Below, in pieces: positions 35,172 through 43,733 of a stretch of DNA of 64,000 nt. Source of the DNA: Pseudomonas simiae (GTDB lineage Bacteria; Pseudomonadota; Gammaproteobacteria; Pseudomonadales; Pseudomonadaceae). Location of the stretch: positions 213,718 to 277,717 of the forward strand of contig NZ_FOKB01000005.1 in the NCBI RefSeq assembly GCF_900111895.1, in the 5' to 3' direction. The translations under genes were made by a program, and so were the position numbers. The notes under the pieces were generated by a model. The model searched no databases. It was not told the DNA's origin and worked only from the letters and a program-made list of their open reading frames with translations. Every line of letters begins with the position of its first letter. Position 1 is the first letter of the stretch.

Positions 35172-36086
35172 TTACAGATCAAACCGATCCACCGCTCGCC
35201 GCCGCTCGTTGTCGTCACGCACGTCATAGCTGGCGGTGGTCTGGATATTGGTGTGGTGCGCCAGTTTCTGTGCAATCGACAGGTCATGTTCTTCAATCAC
35301 CCGAGTAATGAACGAGCGGCGGAAGTCATGGGGCATGATTTTCACGCCTACCTGCTGGCCGCGCTGGCGGGCGATGTAGTAGATCGCATGCTTGGTGATG
35401 CGCTCGCGGGTGATATGGCTGCCGCGGCGGATGCGGTTGAACAGGAAACTGTCGTCCTGCTCGCCTTCCTTGAGTTGCTCGCGGCGAAACGCCAGCCACG
35501 CCTGCAACTTGGCGAATGCCCAGTCCGGCGCGTACTTGATCAACTCCTTGTTACCCTTGCCGATCACCCGCAGGCTGCGCTCTTCGAAGTTGATCTGCGC
35601 CAGGTCGAGGTTGACCGACTCCGACTTGCGCATGCCGGAGCCATACAGAATGCCGATCACCGCGGCATCCCGCAGGCCCTGGGGCCGAGGGTCGGCAGCG
35701 CAGACTTCCATCATTTCGCGGATCAGGCTGCGCCGCAGGTTGCGGCCCTGGCTCAGGCGCGTGCCCGGTGCAGCCTTGACGGTGCGCATGCGCAACAGGT
35801 GTTCCTGGCTGATCAGGTTCAGCCGCCAGGCTTCGTTCATCACACCGCGTACCGCGTTGACATATAACGATGAGGTATTCGGCGCGTAGCCGTCCTCACG
35901 CAAGGCAGCGACCAGGGCGATCACGTGTTCGGGCTGCAGCAGATGCCAGTCGATGTCTTCAAGGTTAATGTCCTCGAAGCCCAGGCGGTCGGCCGCGTCT
36001 TGCAACACGTAGCGCATGGTCAGTTGGCTGGAGGGTGCCAGGCGGGTGAGGTAAAGGGTCAGCGGGTTGCGGATAGACTCAGTCAA
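35172..36086 (-). CDS. Full-length tyrosine recombinase (XerC/D-type integrase)
   Basis: 304 residues from a TTG start at 36086, with AAGG ten bases upstream. A SAM-like N-terminal core-binding domain (about 5-100) is followed by a catalytic domain with all signature residues: Arg in YGSGMRKSESVNL, Lys in VIGKGNKEL, H-D-F-R-R in IMPHDFRRSFI, His in LAHHTNIQTTASYD, and the Tyr nucleophile in that same segment. Length is close to XerC/XerD. It is followed by a REP pair and preceded by a perfect inverted repeat. It is probably active. It could serve an excised element or act as a host-associated recombinase near the terminus. Confidence 0.9.
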   Translation of the reverse strand: MTESIRNPLTLYLTRLAPSSQLTMRYVLQDAADRLGFEDINLEDIDWHLLQPEHVIALVAALREDGYAPNTSSLYVNAVRGVMNEAWRLNLISQEHLLRMRTVKAAPGTRLSQGRNLRRSLIREMMEVCAADPRPQGLRDAAVIGILYGSGMRKSESVNLDLAQINFEERSLRVIGKGNKELIKYAPDWAFAKLQAWLAFRREQLKEGEQDDSFLFNRIRRGSHITRERITKHAIYYIARQRGQQVGVKIMPHDFRRSFITRVIEEHDLSIAQKLAHHTNIQTTASYDVRDDNERRRAVDRFDL

Positions 36087-36094
36087 GGTAGATC

Positions 36095-36145
36095 AGCCTT
36101 TGGATTAAATACCTCGAACAAGCCTTTGATTAATCGAGGTATTTA
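36095..36145. repeat. Inverted and direct repeats in front of the recombinase gene, candidate recombination or operator site
   Basis: TAAATACCTCGA (36106-36117) and TCGAGGTATTTA (36134-36145) form a perfect 12-bp inverted repeat with a 16-base spacer. In addition AGCCTTTGGATTAA and AGCCTTTGATTAA form a direct repeat across it (from about 36096 and 36121). The block lies 10-60 bases upstream of the recombinase start. The arms could be the recombinase's binding arms or an autoregulatory operator. Confidence 0.6.
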
Positions 36146-36194
36146 GTGAATTGGCGAAGGCCGAGTCTAACCCAGGACCGGCCCAGGCACAAAA

Positions 36195-37019
36195 TCACGG
36201 GGCCGTGTCGTCATCTTCGGTAGGGTCCTGCGGCTGGACCTGGGTCTGGCTCCAGTCGCTGTCCTGCTTCTGCATCAGCGCGAACCAGTGTTGACGCATG
36301 AACGTCAAGTAAGCCTCAGGGGCCTTGGCAAAATCCTTTTCATCGCCATAACAACCCGGCAACGGCAACTCGGTGCCCTGCTCCTTGTACTGGCTGACGA
36401 GCGCCTGCTGTCCGGCCACGCTGCAATCCTTGGGCAACGGCATGCCGCGCAAGGCGCCAGCCTCTTCGTCCCACCAGGCAGCCCCCACGCGGTCCAGGCC
36501 GCGCAGACGGAATTTTTGCGACTTGCCGACATGCATGATCAGCTTGAATTCGTTGGGGCTGACATCGCTGGTGCAGGTTCGCGAATAGCCCACGGTAGCC
36601 TGGGTGATGCCGTCGCCGGTGAGGTCGGTGACCTTGGTCGCCGCCCTGTCAAAATGCAGGGCGGCGTCGAATTCGCAATGCTGCACGTCGTCGTAGAGCA
36701 TCCACACACGCTTGGGGCGGTTGCCGTCGATCAGGTATTGCGCCGCATACACGAACCCCGACTGGGTGCCGTCGTCGTCACGCTCGCTGACTTGCTCGGC
36801 GAGCACCAGCAGGTTCTTGCCTTGTTTATCGTCCCAGGTGTAGGCGGCGATCTGCTTGCCGCGCACTTCCACGCCGTCCGGCACTTGATCGATGCTGGTC
36901 AGCGCCACGCCGTCATCGGCCTGGACTGTCGTGACACTGGCCACGCTCATCAACAACGCCATCAATGATCCCATCAAAGCAGGCCGCAATTGGCCGCGTA
37001 AAAGCTGCACGCTATTCAT
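36195..37019 (-). CDS. Secreted protein of the M949_RS01915-like family, function unknown
   Basis: 274 residues with a signal peptide (cleavage near VQA-DD, residue 35). The mature part has a beta-rich pattern with TWDDKQGKNLLVL, W-x-x-Y-D-D, and a conserved core VTDLTGDGITQATVGYSRTC followed by DVSPNEFK. This is the pattern of proteins that databases name M949_RS01915 (surface polysaccharide biosynthesis); the family name is given from memory and the function is uncertain. Two Cys pairs are present. It lies upstream of and divergent from the arn operon but shows no sign of belonging to it. Confidence 0.7.
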   Translation of the reverse strand: MNSVQLLRGQLRPALMGSLMALLMSVASVTTVQADDGVALTSIDQVPDGVEVRGKQIAAYTWDDKQGKNLLVLAEQVSERDDDGTQSGFVYAAQYLIDGNRPKRVWMLYDDVQHCEFDAALHFDRAATKVTDLTGDGITQATVGYSRTCTSDVSPNEFKLIMHVGKSQKFRLRGLDRVGAAWWDEEAGALRGMPLPKDCSVAGQQALVSQYKEQGTELPLPGCYGDEKDFAKAPEAYLTFMRQHWFALMQKQDSDWSQTQVQPQDPTEDDDTAP

Positions 37020-37432
37020 CCGATCACCCTGGCAAGAGACGGCTTACTTTACCGGCACTTGGGGCGCATTGCAGAGAAGATTCTTCACTAAAATTCGTTG
37101 GCTGAGCGTAGGCGCTCAAGTTGAACCAAACGTCCTACAAACAGTTCTTATTTCGCCCACTAACTAAAGTCGACAGCCCGTTAGTTGCTTAGCTGAACCC
37201 TAGCTGTCTACCTGTCAAATAAACGAGTTTTTCATCCGCCTTTCATATCTGTTCCACATTTTTACGCTTAATCTTAAACACAGTACTTCACGGCAAGCCG
37301 CGCTATATCGTCTAACCTATTGATTACGCTTCACCTTTGGTGCCGTTTCTTAACCTGCGGCCTGGACGTTCGCCCCAATGATTGCTGCTGTTTCCACGCT
37401 CCAAGATGCTCTAACCCCGAGGTCATGAATCT
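37020..37432. promoter_or_regulatory. Promoter region of the arn operon
   Basis: 413 bases without a gene; no trace of arnB was seen. The region is AT-rich around 37200-37330. CTTAATCTTAAA (about 37267-37278) contains two tandem hexamers similar to the PmrA half-site CTTAAT, but directly adjacent instead of separated by five bases, so a PmrA box is only a possibility. The divergent secreted-protein gene also starts here. Confidence 0.45.
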
Positions 37433-38467
37433 TTGAAACCCTACCCTATTCATTGCGTGTCGATCGTTATCCCGGTCTACAACGAACAAGAGAGCCTGCC
37501 TGAATTGCTGCGTCGCACCACTGCGGCCTGCAAGCAGCTGGCCTACGAATACGAAATCATCCTGGTGGATGACGGTAGCCGCGACAATTCGGCCCAACTG
37601 CTGGAAGACGCTGCGGCTGAAGACGGCAGCAACGTGGTGGCGGTGATCCTCAACCGCAACTACGGCCAGCATGCGGCGATCATGGCCGGTTTCGAGCAGT
37701 GCCGGGGCGAGGTGGTAATCACCCTTGACGCCGACCTGCAAAACCCGCCCGAAGAAATCCCGCGCCTGGTGGACCAAGCCGCCCTCGGTTACGACGTGGT
37801 TGCGACCGTACGCAATAATCGCCAGGACTCGGCCTTCCGCCGCTGGCCTTCGCGCTTGATCAACCTGGCCGTGCAGCGCTCCACCGGCGTGGCCATGACC
37901 GATTACGGCTGCATGTTGCGCGCCTACCGCCGCACCATTGTCGACGCGATGCTGGCCTGCCGCGAGCGCAGCACCTTTATCCCGATCCTGGCCAACGGCT
38001 TTGCCCGCCACACCACCGAGATCCTGGTGCACCACGCCGAGCGTGAACATGGCGAATCCAAATACAGCGCCATGCGCCTGATCAGCCTGATGTTCGACTT
38101 GCTGACCTGCATGACCACCACCCCGCTGCGCCTGCTGTCCATCGTCGGCTTCAGCCTGGCGGCGCTCGGCATGCTGTTTGCCCTGGCGTTGATCGTCATG
38201 CGCCTGGCCTTTGGTGCCGACTGGGCCGGTGATGGCTTGTTCGTACTGTTCGCCGTGCTGTTCGTGTTCACCGGTGGCCAGTTCATCGGCATGGGCCTCT
38301 TGGGTGAATACCTGGGCCGCATGTACAGCGATGTGCGCGCCCGTCCGCGCTTCTTTATCGAAAAGGTGCTGCGCAACCAACCGGCAGCACCGGCTCCCGT
38401 GGTCGTCGTTGACGGCCTGGTGTCTTCCCATACTTCTACTTCTTCTGCTGATCAGGTCCAATCATGA
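37433..38467 (+). CDS. arnC: Undecaprenyl-phosphate 4-deoxy-4-formamido-L-arabinose transferase
   Basis: 344 residues from a TTG start (GAGG ten bases upstream). An ATG AAT CTT TGA mini-frame at 37425-37436 overlaps the start. It is a GT2-family glycosyltransferase with IVIPVYNEQESLPEL, the D-D-G in LVDDGSRDNS and D-A-D in LDADLQNPP, followed by two C-terminal membrane helices (about 232-255 and 265-295). It transfers L-Ara4FN from UDP to undecaprenyl phosphate on the inner face of the membrane, giving the donor for lipid A modification and polymyxin resistance. It is the first gene of the operon and overlaps arnA by 4 bases. Confidence 0.95.
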   Translation: MKPYPIHCVSIVIPVYNEQESLPELLRRTTAACKQLAYEYEIILVDDGSRDNSAQLLEDAAAEDGSNVVAVILNRNYGQHAAIMAGFEQCRGEVVITLDADLQNPPEEIPRLVDQAALGYDVVATVRNNRQDSAFRRWPSRLINLAVQRSTGVAMTDYGCMLRAYRRTIVDAMLACRERSTFIPILANGFARHTTEILVHHAEREHGESKYSAMRLISLMFDLLTCMTTTPLRLLSIVGFSLAALGMLFALALIVMRLAFGADWAGDGLFVLFAVLFVFTGGQFIGMGLLGEYLGRMYSDVRARPRFFIEKVLRNQPAAPAPVVVVDGLVSSHTSTSSADQVQS

Positions 38468-40455
38468 GTTCAAAAGCTGTTGTATTCGCGTACCACGACA
38501 TTGGTTGTGCAGGCCTTGAAGCGCTGCTCAACACGGGTTACGAAATTGCTGCTGTATTCACCCATGCCGACGACCCGAAGGAAAACAACTTCTACGGTTC
38601 CGTTGCTCAACTGTGCGCACGCAACGGTATTCCAGTGCACGCTCCGGAAGACGCGAACCACCCGCTGTGGGTCGAGCGCATCGCCAAGCTGAACCCGGAC
38701 TACATTTTCTCGTTCTACTACCGCAACCTGCTGAGCGAGCCATTGCTGGCAACCGCACGCAACGGCGCATTCAATCTTCACGGCTCGCTGCTGCCCAAAT
38801 ACCGTGGCCGCGCCCCGGCCAACTGGGTGCTGGTCAATGGCGAAAGCGAAACCGGCGTAACCCTGCACCGCATGGTCAAGCGTGCCGATGCCGGCGCGAT
38901 CATGGCCCAACAGAAAGTCGTGATCGATCGCACTGATACCGGCCTGACCCTGCACGCCAAACTGCGCGACGCCGCCAGCAACCTGCTGCGTGACGCCCTG
39001 CCGCAACTGGCTCAAGGCAAGCTGGCGGAGACCGCCCAGGACGAAAGCCAGGCCACTTACTTCGGTCGCCGCACCGCCGCCGATGGCAAGCTGGAATGGA
39101 AAAAACCGGCTGAAGCATTGTTCAACCTGGTTCGCGCCGTGACTCAACCGTATCCGGGCGCTTTCTGCGCGGTCGGCGAGCACAAGCTGATCGTGTGGCA
39201 AGCCGAAGTGGTCAAGGGCAACGATGGCCAGGCGCCGGGCCGCGTGATCAGCGTCAACCCGCTGCGCATTGCCTGCGGTGAAGACTCCCTGGTGATCAAG
39301 TTCGGCCAACGCAATGACAACGGCCTGTACCTGGCCGGTCCTTCCCTGGCCAACGAATTGGGCCTGGTGGACGGTTCCGTGCTGCGCGGCGCCGAGTCCG
39401 GCCGCAAGACACGGCGTACCCGTGTGCTGATCCTGGGCGTGAATGGCTTTATCGGTAACCACCTGTCCGAGCGTCTGCTGCGTGACGACCGTTACGAAGT
39501 CTATGGCCTGGACATCGGCTCCGACGCCATCGAGCGCCTGCGCAGCCACCCGAACTTCCATTACGTGGAAGGCGACATCAGCATCCACACCGAGTGGATC
39601 GAGTACCACATCAAGAAGTGCGACGTGGTCCTGCCGTTGGTAGCCATCGCCACGCCGATCGAATACACCCGCAACCCGCTGCGCGTGTTCGAGCTGGACT
39701 TCGAGGAAAACCTCAAGCTGGTGCGCTATTGCGTCAAGTACAACAAGCGCGTGATCTTCCCGTCGACCTCCGAAGTCTATGGCATGTGCCAGGACCAGTA
39801 CTTCGATGAAGACACCTCCAACCTGGTGGTCGGCCCGGTCAACAAGCAACGCTGGATCTACTCGGTCTCCAAACAACTGCTCGACCGCGTGATCTGGGCC
39901 TACGGCGCCAAGGGCCTGAACTTCACCCTGTTCCGTCCGTTCAACTGGATGGGCCCGCGTCTCGACCGCCTGGACTCCGCGCGCATCGGCAGCTCCCGTG
40001 CGATCACCCAACTGATCCTGAACCTGGTGGAAGGTACGCCGATCCGTCTGTTCGACGGTGGTGAGCAGAAACGTTGCTTCACTGACATCGCCGACGGTAT
40101 CGAAGCCCTGGCGCGCATCATTGATAACGACAACGACGCGTGCAACGGCCAGATCATCAACATCGGCAACCCGGAAAACGAAGCCAGCATCCGCCAATTG
40201 GGCGAAGAGCTGCTGCGCCAGTTCGAAGCGCACCCGCTGCGTGGCAACTTCCCGCCGTTCGCCGGTTTCCGTGACGTGGAAAGCAAGGCGTTCTACGGCA
40301 CCGGTTACCAGGACGTGGCACATCGCAAGCCAAGCATCGAAAACGCCAAGCGTCTGCTGAACTGGGAGCCGACCGTAGAGATGAGTGAAACCATCGGCAA
40401 CACGCTGGATTTCTTCCTGCGTGAAGCGATGCTCGAAATCGCGGACAAAAAGTAA
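38464..40455 (+). CDS. arnA: Bifunctional UDP-glucuronate decarboxylase / UDP-Ara4N formyltransferase
   Basis: 663 residues, the usual ArnA length. The N-terminal formyltransferase domain (about 1-300) has NLHGSLLPKYRGRAPANW with the catalytic Asn104 and His106, and the Asp in KRADAGAIM. The C-terminal decarboxylase (about 315-660) has a Rossmann fold (LGVNGFIGNHLSERLL), FPSTSEVYGM and the Tyr/Lys in YSVSKQLLDR. It makes UDP-Ara4O from UDP-glucuronate and formylates UDP-Ara4N. Overlaps arnC (ATGA) and touches arnD (TAATG). Confidence 0.97.
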   Translation: MSSKAVVFAYHDIGCAGLEALLNTGYEIAAVFTHADDPKENNFYGSVAQLCARNGIPVHAPEDANHPLWVERIAKLNPDYIFSFYYRNLLSEPLLATARNGAFNLHGSLLPKYRGRAPANWVLVNGESETGVTLHRMVKRADAGAIMAQQKVVIDRTDTGLTLHAKLRDAASNLLRDALPQLAQGKLAETAQDESQATYFGRRTAADGKLEWKKPAEALFNLVRAVTQPYPGAFCAVGEHKLIVWQAEVVKGNDGQAPGRVISVNPLRIACGEDSLVIKFGQRNDNGLYLAGPSLANELGLVDGSVLRGAESGRKTRRTRVLILGVNGFIGNHLSERLLRDDRYEVYGLDIGSDAIERLRSHPNFHYVEGDISIHTEWIEYHIKKCDVVLPLVAIATPIEYTRNPLRVFELDFEENLKLVRYCVKYNKRVIFPSTSEVYGMCQDQYFDEDTSNLVVGPVNKQRWIYSVSKQLLDRVIWAYGAKGLNFTLFRPFNWMGPRLDRLDSARIGSSRAITQLILNLVEGTPIRLFDGGEQKRCFTDIADGIEALARIIDNDNDACNGQIINIGNPENEASIRQLGEELLRQFEAHPLRGNFPPFAGFRDVESKAFYGTGYQDVAHRKPSIENAKRLLNWEPTVEMSETIGNTLDFFLREAMLEIADKK

Positions 40456-41339
40456 TGGATGCAGGTCTTCGCATCGACGTCGACACCTACCGCGGCACCC
40501 GTGAAGGTGTGCCACGGTTGCTCGAATCCCTGGACGAAGCCTCGGTAAAAGCGACGTTTTTCTTCAGTGTCGGGCCGGACAACATGGGGCGCCACCTGTG
40601 GCGCCTCATCCGGCCGCAGTTCCTGTGGAAGATGCTGCGTTCCAACGCCGTCGGGCTGTATGGCCTGGATATCCTGCTGGCTGGTACAGCCTGGCCAGGC
40701 AAGCCGATCGGTCGCGACCTGGGGCACCTGATGCGCCAAGCCAAGGCGGCCGGGCATGAGGTCGGCCTGCACGCCTGGGATCACCACGGCTGGCAGGCCA
40801 ACACCGGGCGCTGGAGCGAAGCGCAGTTGGTCGAGCAAATTCGACGCGGCGTGGAGAGCCTGAGCGACATCCTTGGTGAGCGCATTGACTGTTCAGCGGC
40901 CGCCGGTTGGCGCGCCGATGAACGCGTGGTGCAAGCCAAGCAAGGGTTCAACTTTCGCTACAACAGCGATTGCCGCGGCACTAGCCTGTTTCGTCCCACC
41001 CTGGCCGATGGCAGTGCGGGCACCCCACAGATTCCGGTGGACCTACCGACCTTCGACGAAGTCGTCGGGCCGGTAGTGGCTGCCAAGGACTTCAATACGT
41101 TCATCCTCGACCGCTTTGCCGAGTCGAAGCTCAACGTCTACACGATCCACGCAGAGGTAGAAGGGATTCTGATGGCCAATGAATTCCGCCAGTTGCTCGC
41201 CCAGGCAGGGCAGCGCGGCATCGATTTCAAACCGTTGGGCGAGTTGTTGCCGGCGGACCTGACCACCCTGCCCCAGCAACAGCTGGTGCGCGGCGCCTTG
41301 CCCGGTCGCGAGGGTTGGCTTGGAGTGCAGCAGGCATGA
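40455..41339 (+). CDS. arnD: 4-deoxy-4-formamido-L-arabinose-phosphoundecaprenol deformylase
   Basis: 294 residues, NodB-type polysaccharide deacetylase fold. The metal-binding Asp pair appears at the N-terminus (LRIDVDTYRGT) and the two histidines in GLHAWDHHGWQ (about 98-108). It removes the formyl group from undecaprenyl-phosphate Ara4FN, making the transfer to lipid A irreversible. Start codon overlaps the arnA stop; its own TGA overlaps the arnT ATG. Confidence 0.95.
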   Translation: MDAGLRIDVDTYRGTREGVPRLLESLDEASVKATFFFSVGPDNMGRHLWRLIRPQFLWKMLRSNAVGLYGLDILLAGTAWPGKPIGRDLGHLMRQAKAAGHEVGLHAWDHHGWQANTGRWSEAQLVEQIRRGVESLSDILGERIDCSAAAGWRADERVVQAKQGFNFRYNSDCRGTSLFRPTLADGSAGTPQIPVDLPTFDEVVGPVVAAKDFNTFILDRFAESKLNVYTIHAEVEGILMANEFRQLLAQAGQRGIDFKPLGELLPADLTTLPQQQLVRGALPGREGWLGVQQA

Positions 41340-42991
41340 TTCGCCGTTGGGCCCTGCCCCTGCTCCTGCTGGCGTTTGGCGTGTTTTACCTGCTGCCGCT
41401 GGCCACCCACGGCCTGTGGATTCCGGATGAAACCCGTTATGCGCAAATCAGCCAGGAAATGCTGCTGACCGGAAAATGGGCGTCGCCGCACTTCATGGGT
41501 ATCCGTTACTTCGAGAAACCGGCGGCCGGTTACTGGATGATCGCGCTGGGCCAGGCGATCTTCGGGCAGAACCTGTTCGGCGTGCGGTTTGCGTCGGCGT
41601 TGAGCACCGGATTGAGCATCCTGCTGGTGTACCTGGTGTCACGCCGGTTGTGGAATGACCCGCAGAAGAGCCTGATCAGCACTGTGCTGTACATGAGTTT
41701 TGTCAGCGTGGCGGCCCTGGGCGGTTATGCCAACCTCGATCCGCAGTTCACGTTCTGGGTGAACCTGACGGGCGTGGCCTTGTGGTTTTGCTTTGACAGC
41801 ACGACCCGCAATGGACGACTCGGCGCCTGGGCGCTGTTGGGGTTTGCCTGCGGCATGGGTTTCATGACCAAGGGCTTTCTGGCGTGGCTGCTCCCGGTGT
41901 TGATCGCCCTGCCCTATGCGATCTGGCAACAGCGTTTCCGCGAGCTGCTCGGTTACGGCCTGGTGGCGGTGGTGGTGGCGATTGTCATCAGCTTGCCGTG
42001 GGCGCTGGCTGTGCACCTGCAAGAGCCCGACTACTGGCACTTCTTCTTCTGGCACGAGCATATCCAGCGCTTTGCCGGTGACGACGCCCAGCATGCCGAG
42101 CCGTTCTGGTATTACCTGCCGTTGCTGGTTGCGTTCTGCCTGCCATGGGTGGCGTTGTTGCCGTCCACCCTTAAACAGGCATGGCAGGACAAACGCAGCG
42201 CAAAAGTCGGCTTTGTGTTGCTGTGGCTGCTGATGCCCCTGGCGTTCTTCAGCCTGGCCAAGGGCAAGCTGCCCTCCTACATCATGCCGTGCCTGCTGCC
42301 CTTGGCGTTGCTGATGGGAAGCACCCTGGCCGACAAACTGGCCCAGGGTCGTTACCGCGCAGTGCGTATCAATGGCTGGTTGAACCTGATCATCGGCGTG
42401 GTGATGCTGCTGGCGCTGAGCTGGTTCCAACTGAAAAAACCGGTGTATGAACACGGTCAGGAAACACTCAGCCTGGTACTGGTGTTCACATTCCTGTTCG
42501 GCTGGATCCTGGTCAACCTGCTGCAGGCCGCACAGCCGCTTCGCTTGTGGGCGATGCCAGTGCTTGGCAGCTGGCTGATGGTCGCCCTGTTGCCAGCCGC
42601 GCTGCCGCACTCAGTGGTTTACAACAAGACCCCCGACCAATTCATCATCGATCACCTGCAGGAACTGCAACCGGCCACTGCACTGTTGAGCAATGACCTC
42701 GGCGCCGCATCGGCCTTGTCGTGGCGCCTGGCACGGCCGGACGTGACGCTCTACAACACCGTCGGTGAAGTCAAATACGGCCTCGCCTACCCGGATGCCG
42801 GGCATCACAAGGTGGATATGCCTCAGGTTCAGCAGTGGATGAGCGATGCGCGTAAAAAAGGCACGGTCGGTGTGGTGATGCGCGTCAAAGGTGACGATGA
42901 GCGAGCCGAAATCGCTTTGTTGCCCAGCGACGGCCAGCGCTATGAGCAAGGCAATATAGTGATCCTGATCTTCCCGCAGGTGACGCCGTGA
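41336..42991 (+). CDS. arnT: Undecaprenyl-phosphate-Ara4N: lipid A aminoarabinosyltransferase
   Basis: 551 residues from ATG 41336 (ATGA overlap with arnD), preferred over an earlier in-frame start inside arnD. GT39/PMT-type integral membrane transferase with about 12 hydrophobic spans, the periplasmic-loop motif DETRYAQISQEM with the catalytic acidic residue, GIRYFEKPAAGYW, and FFWHEHIQRF. It transfers Ara4N to lipid A phosphates on the periplasmic face, lowering the negative charge that polymyxins bind. Confidence 0.95.
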   Translation: MIRRWALPLLLLAFGVFYLLPLATHGLWIPDETRYAQISQEMLLTGKWASPHFMGIRYFEKPAAGYWMIALGQAIFGQNLFGVRFASALSTGLSILLVYLVSRRLWNDPQKSLISTVLYMSFVSVAALGGYANLDPQFTFWVNLTGVALWFCFDSTTRNGRLGAWALLGFACGMGFMTKGFLAWLLPVLIALPYAIWQQRFRELLGYGLVAVVVAIVISLPWALAVHLQEPDYWHFFFWHEHIQRFAGDDAQHAEPFWYYLPLLVAFCLPWVALLPSTLKQAWQDKRSAKVGFVLLWLLMPLAFFSLAKGKLPSYIMPCLLPLALLMGSTLADKLAQGRYRAVRINGWLNLIIGVVMLLALSWFQLKKPVYEHGQETLSLVLVFTFLFGWILVNLLQAAQPLRLWAMPVLGSWLMVALLPAALPHSVVYNKTPDQFIIDHLQELQPATALLSNDLGAASALSWRLARPDVTLYNTVGEVKYGLAYPDAGHHKVDMPQVQQWMSDARKKGTVGVVMRVKGDDERAEIALLPSDGQRYEQGNIVILIFPQVTP

Positions 42992-43335
42992 TCACCTTGC
43001 TGCTGTTAGTGGCCGCGTGCCTGCTGACCTGCATGGGCCAGGTGTCGCAGAAATTCGCCGTGGAAAGCTGGCGTGACCTGCCGGACGGCTGGGCACTGAA
43101 ACTGCGTTCGCCGTGGTTGTGGTCGGCGCTGATGTGCCTGGGTCTGGGCCTGTTGGTGTGGCTGCTGGTGTTGCAGCGCCTTGAGGTGGGCATTGCCTAC
43201 CCCATGCTCAGCCTGAATTTCGTGCTGGTCACACTGGTGGCGCGGTTTGTCTTTGATGAGCCCATCGACGGCCGTCACTGGTTGGGCGTGGCGCTGGTGA
43301 TCGGCGGTGTCGTGCTGCTGGGGCGTCACGTATGA
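42988..43335 (+). CDS. arnE: Ara4N-phosphoundecaprenol flippase subunit ArnE
   Basis: 115 residues from GTG 42988 (GTGA overlap with arnT). Four hydrophobic helices of the EamA/SMR fold, with a central GLGLLVWLLVLQ helix and conserved AYPMLSLNFVLV. With ArnF it moves Ara4N-phosphoundecaprenol across the inner membrane. Confidence 0.93.
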   Translation: MITLLLLVAACLLTCMGQVSQKFAVESWRDLPDGWALKLRSPWLWSALMCLGLGLLVWLLVLQRLEVGIAYPMLSLNFVLVTLVARFVFDEPIDGRHWLGVALVIGGVVLLGRHV

Positions 43336-43733
43336 GCCGGGTTCAAGGGTTTGCCCTGGCCCTGGGCAGTGTCGGCCTGGTCAGCGCCGCCCAATTGGGC
43401 ATGCGCTGGAGCATGACGCGCTTGCCGCTGCCCAACCAGTGGCTGAGCGTCCAGATTAATCTCGACGCCCTCGGCGTGGTGCTCCTGGCGATTCTGGCCT
43501 ACGCGCTGTCGATGCTCTGCTGGCTCGGCGCGCTCAAGCACCTGCCACTGGGCCGTGCCTATTCACTGTTGAGCATCAGCTACGCCCTGGTGTACCTGCT
43601 GGCGGCCAGCCTGCCGGTGTTCAACGAAGACTTCTCCATTTCAAAAACCCTGGGGGTGGCTTTGGTCATCCTCGGTGTGCTGGTTATCAACTCTCGTCGT
43701 GCTAGCGCTACAAGTCCCAGGAATGCCCCATGA
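43332..43733 (+). CDS. arnF: Ara4N-phosphoundecaprenol flippase subunit ArnF
   Basis: 133 residues, ATGA overlap with arnE and with ugd. Four membrane helices, SMR-like, with LPLGRAYSLLSISYALVY near 75-92, the family motif. Partner of ArnE in the flippase. It is positively charged at the C-terminus, as in homologues. Confidence 0.93.
   Translation: MSRVQGFALALGSVGLVSAAQLGMRWSMTRLPLPNQWLSVQINLDALGVVLLAILAYALSMLCWLGALKHLPLGRAYSLLSISYALVYLLAASLPVFNEDFSISKTLGVALVILGVLVINSRRASATSPRNAP

Noticed and set aside
28400..36200. A second dif-like site that would define a Xer-dependent element
   Set aside because: I scanned for the XerC and XerD arm sequences and saw only the one at 29645; the repeat at 36106 has different arms.
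37262..37280. PmrA box upstream of arnC
   Set aside because: The two CTTAA hexamers are directly adjacent instead of five bases apart, so the match to the known box is too weak to call.
38470..40515. Very long open frames opposite arnA, ugd, the chemoreceptor and others
   Set aside because: High GC makes long antisense frames common; these proteins are rich in His/Gln/Arg without domains, while the opposite strand encodes well-known enzymes.
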